Positions 1 to 4,800 of a stretch of 6,815 bases of DNA are shown here, piece by piece. Under the pieces are notes generated by a model. That model was not told the DNA's origin. It did no database searches and saw only the letters and a list, made by a program, of their open reading frames with translations. Where the stretch lies: assembly GCA_947471245.1 (NCBI GenBank), contig CANIXM010000108.1, positions 1 through 6,815 on the forward strand, given 5' to 3'. Numbering within the stretch: position 1 is the stretch's first letter; each line of letters begins with the position of its first letter. The DNA comes from Paludibacteraceae bacterium. Its GTDB lineage: Bacteria > Bacteroidota > Bacteroidia > Bacteroidales > Paludibacteraceae. The position numbers were made by a program, and so were the translations under genes.

Positions 1-111
1 GAAAAGGAAAATCTTTGAGATTTAAAAGAAATATATCAATGAGACGGAGTCGAAATTGGACTATATGGTTTGTGTAAACGGTAATTGTCGGTGAATTTTA
101 GAATCCAATAC

Positions 112-151
112 AAAAAAAACGGTCAAGAGAAAATTCTCACTAGACCGTTTT
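112..151 (-). terminator. Intrinsic terminator downstream of ychF
   Basis: A 9-base perfect inverted repeat, AAAACGGTC (116-124) and GACCGTTTT (143-151), encloses a second short stem, GAGAA (127-131) with TTCTC (134-138). Read on the minus strand, the GC-containing stem is followed directly by eight T residues (complement of the A run at 112-119), the classic layout of a Rho-independent terminator. It begins about 20 bases after the ychF stop codon, so it most likely ends the ychF transcript. The A and T flanks also pair, so it might work in both directions, but the T run on the plus strand is short (four T, then G). Confidence 0.88.
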
Positions 152-172
152 GTATTATAGATTATTCAGTGC

Positions 173-1273
173 CTACACATTAAACCTAAAGTGCATGATG
201 TCACCGTCTTGAGCTACATACTCTTTACCTTCCACGTTCATTTTTCCGGCTTCTTTGCAGGCGGCTTCTGAACCTAGTCGTACAAAATCCTCATATTTGA
301 TTACCTCAGCACGGATAAATCCTTTTTCAAAATCGGTATGAATCACACCAGCACACTGCGGGGCTTTCCAGCCTTTCTCAAATGTCCATGCACGCACCTC
401 TTGCACACCAGCTGTAAAATAGGTTTGAAGATTGAGGAGGTGATAAGCCGAATTGATAAGTCGTGCTACGCCTGACTCAGTGAGCCCTACCTCTTCCAAA
501 AACATCTGGCGCTCCTCATAGGTTTCTAGCTCAGCGATGTCGGCTTCCGTAGCGGCAGCCACTATGAGTATCTCTGCATTTTCTTCTTTTACCGATTCAC
601 GTAGTGCATCCACATAGGCGTTGCCATCCTTTGCCGAAGCTTCATCCACATTACATACATACATTACAGGCTTATCAGTAAGTAGGTACAAATCTTTCAC
701 TAGCTTGGCTTCTTCTTTGTCTAGCACCACCGTGCGAGCCGATTTACCTTGCATCAATGCATCTTTGTAGCGCATAAGGATGTCATACACGGTTTTGGCA
801 AGTTTATCGCCTCCCGTTTGCGCTTGCTTTTGTACTTTGGAAATGCGACTTTCCACGGTCTCCAAATCTTTCAATTGAAGCTCTGTGTCAATGATTTCTT
901 TGTCTCTCACTGGATTCACAGTGCCATCTACGTGGGTGATGTTATCGTTGTCAAAACAGCGGAGCACATGAAGTATAGCGTCTGTTTCACGGATATTGGC
1001 CAAAAACTTATTGCCCAAACCTTCGCCTTTGCTGGCACCTTTTACCAGTCCTGCTATGTCCACTATCTCTACAGTAGTGGGGACAATACGCTGTGGTTTT
1101 ACCAGTTCGGACAGTTTATTGAGTCGCTCATCGGGCACCGTTATCACGCCCACATTGGGTTCGATGGTACAAAATGGGAAGTTTGCTGCTTGAGCTTTTG
1201 CATTAGAAAGACAGTTGAATAATGTAGATTTACCTACGTTGGGCAAGCCCACTATTCCGCATTGAAGCGCCAT
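173..1273 (-). CDS. ychF: Redox-regulated ribosome-binding ATPase YchF (OLA1 family)
   Basis: This 366-residue protein has the full length and layout of YchF, a TRAFAC-class P-loop NTPase of the Obg group that binds ribosomes and prefers ATP over GTP. The Walker A/G1 motif GLPNVGKST is at residues 9-17. The G3 motif DIAGLVKG is at 72-79. The G4 position reads NVDE (208-211) instead of NKxD, the known reason for the family's ATP preference. Cys35 in NFPFCTIEPN sits where the redox-sensitive cysteine of E. coli YchF lies. The C-terminal part from about residue 280 (AWTFEKGWKAPQCAGVIH, then DGDIMHFRFNV at the end) is the TGS domain. The ATG start places the G1 motif at the usual distance from the N terminus. 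It lies downstream of purN on the same strand but has its own promoter box in the gap and a terminator after it, so it is probably an independent unit. Known roles concern translation and the oxidative stress response; its exact job here is inferred by homology. Confidence 0.98.
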   Translation of the reverse strand: MALQCGIVGLPNVGKSTLFNCLSNAKAQAANFPFCTIEPNVGVITVPDERLNKLSELVKPQRIVPTTVEIVDIAGLVKGASKGEGLGNKFLANIRETDAILHVLRCFDNDNITHVDGTVNPVRDKEIIDTELQLKDLETVESRISKVQKQAQTGGDKLAKTVYDILMRYKDALMQGKSARTVVLDKEEAKLVKDLYLLTDKPVMYVCNVDEASAKDGNAYVDALRESVKEENAEILIVAAATEADIAELETYEERQMFLEEVGLTESGVARLINSAYHLLNLQTYFTAGVQEVRAWTFEKGWKAPQCAGVIHTDFEKGFIRAEVIKYEDFVRLGSEAACKEAGKMNVEGKEYVAQDGDIMHFRFNV

Positions 1274-1317
1274 GATGTATAGAAGTTAAGTGGTTGATTA
1301 AATATTGTTTCGGGGTG

Positions 1318-1352
1318 CAAAGCTACGAAAAATCGGGTGATTTATCCCCAAA
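1318..1352 (-). promoter_or_regulatory. Bacteroidota-type promoter for ychF
   Basis: On the minus strand, TAGCTTTG (complement of 1318-1325) matches the Bacteroidota -7 consensus TAnnTTTG exactly. A TTTG (complement of 1349-1352) lies 23 bases upstream as a possible -33 element, at the long end of the reported spacing. The -7 box is about 44 bases before the ychF ATG. The -33 element falls within the last codons of purN. The -7 match is directly visible; activity is inferred. Confidence 0.68.
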
Positions 1353-1908
1353 GAGTTTCAATTACTTTAGGGAAATGTTCATACTCCAGGGCATGAATTT
1401 TATGGGCTAGGTCTTCGAACGTATCGGTTGGCAACACTTCGCATTTGGCTTGAAAAATAATATTTCCTTCATCATAATGCTCATTGACATAGTGGATGGT
1501 AATGCCTGACTCTGCCTCCTGGGCTGCTACCACGGCTTTGTGAACATGATTGCCATACATGCCCTTTCCACCAAATTTGGGCAACAAGGCAGGGTGAATA
1601 TTGATAATCTTGTCCGAATAAGCACGGATGATGCCATCAGGAACCTTGAGCAAAAAGCCGGCTAAAACGATTGCGTTAATATTATGAACTGAGAGCAGAC
1701 TTAAAATGTCACTCCCATCCAAAAATTGCTCTTTGGAAAATGTCACTGATGGGACACCTAAGTTTTTGGCACGGGTATGAATATATGCATCTTCTTTGTT
1801 GGAGATGATAATGGGAAATAAGAAACGGCTGTCTTGAGCAAAGAAATTGATAATATTCTCAGCATTAGAGCCAGATCCAGAAGCAAAAATAGCGATACGG
1901 TTAATCAT
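1342..1908 (-). CDS. purN: Phosphoribosylglycinamide formyltransferase (GAR transformylase)
   Basis: This gene encodes 188 residues of the folate-dependent enzyme that transfers a formyl group from 10-formyltetrahydrofolate to GAR, the third step of de novo purine synthesis in the cytoplasm. The N terminus MINRIAIFASGSGSNAENI holds the first beta strand and the Gly/Ser-rich phosphate-binding loop. The catalytic triad is visible as Asn103 and His105 in NIHPALLPKFGGKGMYG and Asp146 in HYDEG, equivalent to N106, H108 and D144 of E. coli. I chose the ATG at 1906-1908 because it puts the first beta strand at the N terminus, as the family has it. The frame stays open for 36 more codons upstream, but that extension is unlike the family and would run into the divergent acpP promoter. 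E. coli PurN is somewhat longer (212 residues); a short C terminus is common in this phylum as I recall. It is divergent from acpP and upstream of ychF. Confidence 0.96.
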   Translation of the reverse strand: MINRIAIFASGSGSNAENIINFFAQDSRFLFPIIISNKEDAYIHTRAKNLGVPSVTFSKEQFLDGSDILSLLSVHNINAIVLAGFLLKVPDGIIRAYSDKIINIHPALLPKFGGKGMYGNHVHKAVVAAQEAESGITIHYVNEHYDEGNIIFQAKCEVLPTDTFEDLAHKIHALEYEHFPKVIETLWG

Positions 1909-1948
1909 AAAACAAATGTTAATATTGCTCAAAATCGAGCAGATTGTG

Positions 1949-1957
1949 CAAAAAACA
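1949..1957 (-). promoter_or_regulatory. Weak candidate -7 element for purN
   Basis: On the minus strand TGTTTTTTG (complement of 1949-1957) resembles the TAnnTTTG -7 box imperfectly and lies about 40 bases before the purN ATG, the right place for a promoter. No convincing TTTG -33 element is found at the expected distance upstream. A short inverted repeat, TGCTC (1926-1930) with GAGCA (1937-1941), would lie in the leader. This is the best candidate in the divergent gap but is weak. Confidence 0.3.
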
Positions 1958-1990
1958 TCAATTTTTTTGAATAATTCGAGGTTATGTCGA

Positions 1991-2008
1991 TAAATTTTGT
2001 TTCCTTTG
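1991..2008 (+). promoter_or_regulatory. Probable acpP-fabF(-rnc) promoter region
   Basis: Two overlapping -7 candidates precede acpP. TTCCTTTG (2001-2008), followed by CACCGC, has one mismatch to TAnnTTTG and the surrounding pattern often seen at Bacteroidota start sites. TA-aat-TTTG (1991-1999) has one extra spacer base but lies about 21 bases after a TTTG at 1966-1969 that could be its -33 element. Either would give a leader of roughly 45-60 bases that is A-rich and lacks a Shine-Dalgarno sequence. I cannot decide between them by reading. Confidence 0.5.
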
Positions 2009-2059
2009 CACCGCAAAATTAATCAACAATTTCTATTTATAAACTTAAAAACAAAAATT

Positions 2060-2296
2060 ATGTCAGAAGTAGAAGCTAAAGTAAAAGCGATTATCGTAGA
2101 AAAATTAGGAGTAGAAGAAGCAGATGTAGTAGCAACTGCAAGTTTCACTAACGATTTAGGAGCTGATTCACTAGACACAGTAGAATTGATCATGGAATTC
2201 GAAAAAGAATTTGGTATTTCTATTCCAGATGAGCAAGCTGAAAAAATCACTACTGTAGGCGATGCTGTCGCACACATCGAAGCTTTACAAAAATAA
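2060..2296 (+). CDS. acpP: Acyl carrier protein
   Basis: This 78-residue acidic protein is the carrier of growing acyl chains in type II fatty acid synthesis. The hallmark DLGADSLDTVELIMEFE lies at residues 32-48. Ser37 in the DSL motif is the site where AcpS attaches the 4'-phosphopantetheine arm. The second half (EFGISIPDEQAEKITTVGDAV) is the conserved helix II-III region. I chose the ATG at 2060 because it gives MSEVEAKVKAIIVEKLGV, the normal ACP N terminus and length. An in-frame ATG at 1997 would add 21 residues unlike any ACP and would start inside the promoter region. The start is preceded by an A-rich leader, not a Shine-Dalgarno sequence, as is usual for highly expressed genes of this phylum. 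It leads the acpP-fabF-rnc cluster, with fabF 18 bases downstream. Confidence 0.98.
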   Translation: MSEVEAKVKAIIVEKLGVEEADVVATASFTNDLGADSLDTVELIMEFEKEFGISIPDEQAEKITTVGDAVAHIEALQK

Positions 2297-2314
2297 TCTA
2301 AATTCCAACAATTT

Positions 2315-3577
2315 ATGGAATTGAAAAGAGTTGTAGTAACAGGACTAGGTGCTATTTCGCCCCTTGGTAATTCTGTTCCCGAAACATGGGAGCGAATTCT
2401 CAACGGTGAGAGTGGCGCCGGCCCAATTACTCGTTTTGATGCTTCTCAATTTAAGACAAAATTTGCGTGCGAAGTAAAGGGTTTTGATGCTTCAAAATAC
2501 TTTGACCGCAAAGAAGTACGTAAAGTTGACATCTATGCACAATATGCAATAGCATGTGCTACAGAAGCAATCGAAAACTGTGGGGTGGATTTAGAAACAT
2601 TAGACAAAGACGAAGTTGGAGTAATATTCTCAGCTGGTATAGGTGGTATCGATACTTTTGAAAAAGAAATTGCCTATTACTATCAAAATGAGGCACAAGG
2701 ACCAAAGTTCAATCCATTTTTTATCCCTAAAATGATTTCGGATATTGCCGCTGGGCAAATTTCAATCACTTATGGATTTCGTGGACCAAATTTCTCCACT
2801 GCTTCTGCTTGTGCATCATCAACCAATTCGCTAATTGACGCATTTAACTACATCCGATTAGGCAAAGCTAATATGTTTGTAGCTGGTGGTGCTGAAATGG
2901 CTATCACTGCAGGTGGAGTTGGTGGTTTCAATGCATTGACTGCACTATCTACAAGAAACGACGAACCGACCAAAGCATCGCGTCCATTCAGTAAAAGTCG
3001 TGATGGATTTGTGATGGGAGATGGTGCTGCTTGTCTGATTCTTGAAGAACTAGAGCATGCCAAAGCACGTGGTGCAAATATCCTTTGTGAAGTCGTTGGC
3101 GGCGGAATGTCGGCTGATGCCTATCACCTTACTGCCACTCATCCTGATGGATTAGGTGCAAAACTGGTGATGCAAAGAGCATTAAAAGACGCAGGAATGG
3201 ATCCAAGTGAAATTGATTACATCAATGTACATGGCACATCTACACCTGTAGGCGATATTTCAGAATCTAAAGCCATCAAAGAAGTGTTTGGCGAGCATGC
3301 ATACAATCTAAATATCAGCTCCACTAAATCAATGACTGGACACCTACTTGGTGCTGCTGGTGCTATGGAAGCTATATTTACGGTTATGTCTGTTGTAAAC
3401 GACATCGTCCCTCCTACTATCAATCATGAAGAAGGTGATGAAGATCCAGATATCGACTACAAGCTAAATTTCACATTCAACGAAGCCCAAAAGCGAACTG
3501 TAAATGCTGCATTGTCCAACACCTTTGGTTTTGGAGGTCATAATGCGAGTATTATTGTAAAAAAATACACAAAATAA
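2315..3577 (+). CDS. fabF: Beta-ketoacyl-[acyl-carrier-protein] synthase II
   Basis: This 420-residue condensing enzyme extends acyl-ACP chains with malonyl-ACP in type II fatty acid synthesis. The thiolase-fold Cys-His-His active site is complete: Cys166 in STASACASST, His306 in NVHGTSTPVGD and His343 in SMTGHLLGAAGA. The N terminus KRVVVTGLGAISPLGNS and the C-terminal glycine-rich loop NTFGFGGHN (402-410) are typical of FabF. Length is close to the family norm (about 410-420), and the features fit FabF (KAS II) better than FabB or FabH. The ATG at 2315 lies 18 bases after acpP, so the two are almost certainly one transcript, as in many bacteria. The stop codon is 4 bases before the rnc start. 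A strong hairpin with a T-rich tail begins about 24 bases after the fabF stop and may end or attenuate transcription from the acpP promoter. Confidence 0.98.
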   Translation: MELKRVVVTGLGAISPLGNSVPETWERILNGESGAGPITRFDASQFKTKFACEVKGFDASKYFDRKEVRKVDIYAQYAIACATEAIENCGVDLETLDKDEVGVIFSAGIGGIDTFEKEIAYYYQNEAQGPKFNPFFIPKMISDIAAGQISITYGFRGPNFSTASACASSTNSLIDAFNYIRLGKANMFVAGGAEMAITAGGVGGFNALTALSTRNDEPTKASRPFSKSRDGFVMGDGAACLILEELEHAKARGANILCEVVGGGMSADAYHLTATHPDGLGAKLVMQRALKDAGMDPSEIDYINVHGTSTPVGDISESKAIKEVFGEHAYNLNISSTKSMTGHLLGAAGAMEAIFTVMSVVNDIVPPTINHEEGDEDPDIDYKLNFTFNEAQKRTVNAALSNTFGFGGHNASIIVKKYTK

Positions 3578-3581
3578 GTTC

Positions 3582-4364
3582 GTGTTAAAGCATATTCTCA
3601 GAAAGATAAGGCTCATTTCGAATGCTCGAAAGGAGCCTTATCTTTTGTTTTACAGGCTCCTTGGATTTTATCCAGACCAAATCGACTACTACCACCTGGC
3701 TCTGAGGCACAAATCGGCTTCAATCACTACTGCCGACGGTCAAGATCTGAGCAACGAACGACTCGAATTTCTGGGCGATGCCGTGCTGAGTTCAGTAATC
3801 ACGGACATACTTTACCATCGCTTTCAAAACTCACAGGAAGGTTTTCTTACCAACACACGTTCCAAAATTATTAATCGAGAATCACTCAACCACCTGGCAA
3901 TACAACTGGGATTGGACAAGCATATAAAAGCTAGCAAATACCTCAACTACCACGCAAACAGCAACATACATGGCAATGCCCTAGAGGCCATGATGGGTGC
4001 CATCTACCTCGACTTGGGATACCGAAAATGTAAACAGTTTGTGGAACAAAAACTACTAAACATCATTGACCTAGAAGAACTGTCACTGCAAGAAGTAAAT
4101 TACAAATCAAAAGTGATAGAGTGGTGCCAAAAAAACAAGCTAACAGCTGAATTCACGCTTATTAAAGAAGATATAGCCAAAGCCAACAAACACACTTTCA
4201 CCACCCAACTTTCCATAGCTGGCACAGTGATCAGCACATCTCAAGGTGCCAATAAAAAAGAATCACAACAAAATGTGTCACGCATTGCCTACCACTACTT
4301 AGAGTCAAATCCAGGTATATTCGACAACAAAAAAGCACAAAACATCAAAAACAACGACCTGTAA
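3582..4364 (+). CDS. rnc: Ribonuclease III
   Basis: This 260-residue endoribonuclease cuts double-stranded RNA in rRNA maturation and mRNA turnover. The catalytic domain carries the signature NERLEFLGD (58-66), where Glu59, Glu62 and Asp66 match E. coli E38, E41 and D45. Glu135 in GNALEAMMGAIYLD matches E117. The position of E. coli D114 is Asn132; I recall the same Asn in other Bacteroidota, so this looks lineage-typical, not a sign of decay. A double-stranded-RNA-binding domain spans about residues 173-242 (EVNYKSKVIEWCQKN, then GANKKESQQNVSRIA). The GTG start at 3582 is chosen because the N-terminal pattern (MLKHILRKIRL, then KEPYL and FYRLLGFYP) resembles Bacteroidales RNase III as I remember it. 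A TTG at 3645 (codon 22) is an alternative that would give an E. coli-like short N terminus. The gap to fabF is 4 bases. Codons 7-22 contain a long hairpin (described separately). No clear terminator follows the gene. Confidence 0.95.
   Translation: MLKHILRKIRLISNARKEPYLLFYRLLGFYPDQIDYYHLALRHKSASITTADGQDLSNERLEFLGDAVLSSVITDILYHRFQNSQEGFLTNTRSKIINRESLNHLAIQLGLDKHIKASKYLNYHANSNIHGNALEAMMGAIYLDLGYRKCKQFVEQKLLNIIDLEELSLQEVNYKSKVIEWCQKNKLTAEFTLIKEDIAKANKHTFTTQLSIAGTVISTSQGANKKESQQNVSRIAYHYLESNPGIFDNKKAQNIKNNDL
3602..3651 (+). terminator. Terminator-like hairpin inside the 5' end of rnc (attenuator or RNase III target)
   Basis: AAAGATAAGGCTC (3602-3614) pairs perfectly over 13 bases with GAGCCTTATCTTT (3633-3645). 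After one A/G mismatch the stem continues with TTTCGA (3616-3621) and TCGAAA (3626-3631) around an ATGC loop. The 3' arm runs into a T-rich tract, TTTTGTTTT (3643-3651). The shape is that of an intrinsic terminator for acpP-fabF, but it lies in codons 7-22 of rnc, read from the GTG start. It may lower transcription into rnc relative to the very abundant acpP-fabF message. As a roughly 20-bp duplex it could also be cut by RNase III itself. The structure is directly visible; which role it has is inference. Confidence 0.7.
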
Positions 4365-4800
4365 CCAACGAATTTCTTATTCTTTTTTCTATCTTTGTTA
4401 ATCACGAAGTAAACATTTGAAGTGAAAAACGAATGAATGATTAATTCGGCTTGAATAGCTTGTAATGTTCCATGTGGTTTAAATGATTCTTTTGAGGTTT
4501 ACCCATCTATTGTGTTATAAAACCATATTATTAAAATAGTGATAACTCATTTTCTAATGCAAATTTTGGATTAAACTGGTGTCATCAAGGTTTAGGCCGA
4601 TAAAAAACAATTCATACACAGTATAAGTAGATCTAAATTATGATTGAAAAAACCATTTTCAAAAAAAATTGTTAGAACTTAAACCGTGCAAATCAAAGAA
4701 ATAAAGTAAAAATCCAATAACTTGTAGAATTTTTATAGTTTCACCTTGTCATGGGCTTTTCAAAACACTTATTTCCAACACATTAATATCAGTTAAGAAC
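4365..4800 (+). other. 436-base AT-rich intergenic region, no gene recognised
   Basis: Between rnc and the acyl-CoA synthetase I find no convincing gene. The ATG-started plus-strand frames I read are 18 codons or fewer and look random. The region is visibly richer in A and T than the flanking genes. It has a perfect -7-like box TATCTTTG at 4390-4397 and a weak AT-only inverted repeat, TTGAAAA (4644-4650) with TTTTCAA (4656-4662). Nothing here resembles a tRNA or an insertion sequence, and I recognise no known riboswitch by eye. It probably holds the promoter of the downstream gene and perhaps a long leader or a small RNA. Confidence 0.6.
4390..4397 (+). promoter_or_regulatory. Candidate -7 promoter box after rnc
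   Basis: TATCTTTG matches the Bacteroidota -7 consensus TAnnTTTG exactly and lies 25 bases after the rnc stop codon. No TTTG or TTG is present at the expected -33 distance; the upstream stretch is T- and C-rich instead. If used, it would give a leader of about 400 bases before the acyl-CoA synthetase, or start a separate small RNA. A single 8-base box without a partner can occur by chance. Confidence 0.35.

Noticed and set aside
3..77. Open frame running in from the left edge and ending at a TAA at 75-77
   Set aside because: Only 24 codons with no recognisable motif; it could be the end of a real gene, but nothing supports it. I see nothing else in bases 1-110.
749..1222. 157-codon open frame on the plus strand opposite ychF
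   Set aside because: It lies wholly antisense to ychF, which has every family motif; the translation resembles no protein I know and has no promoter or leader.
1909..2016. 36-codon upstream extension of purN
   Set aside because: The extra residues are unlike the family and would run into the acpP promoter region; the ATG at 1906-1908 gives the canonical N terminus.
1997..2059. 21-codon upstream extension of acpP from an ATG at 1997
   Set aside because: ACPs start close to the helix I sequence found at the ATG at 2060; the extension overlaps the promoter box.
2023..2403. Minus-strand open frame opposite acpP and the fabF start
   Set aside because: A shadow of two well-supported genes, with low-complexity serine-rich translation.
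2848..3423. Two minus-strand open frames opposite fabF (71 and 68 codons)
   Set aside because: Antisense shadows of fabF with no recognisable protein content.
4482..4538. Short plus-strand frames in the 436-base gap, the longest about 18 codons (MILLRFTHLLCYKT...)
   Set aside because: The length is what chance gives in AT-rich sequence, and there is no promoter box or typical leader directly before them.
4644..4662. Inverted repeat TTGAAAA / TTTTCAA followed by an A run
   Set aside because: The stem has a single G-C pair and is followed by A, not T, on the plus strand; on the minus strand no T tract follows. Not a credible terminator.
4722..4748. TTG (4722-4724) and TCACCTTG (4741-4748) as a promoter just before the acyl-CoA synthetase gene
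   Set aside because: The -7 candidate has two mismatches and the spacing is short; too weak to annotate.
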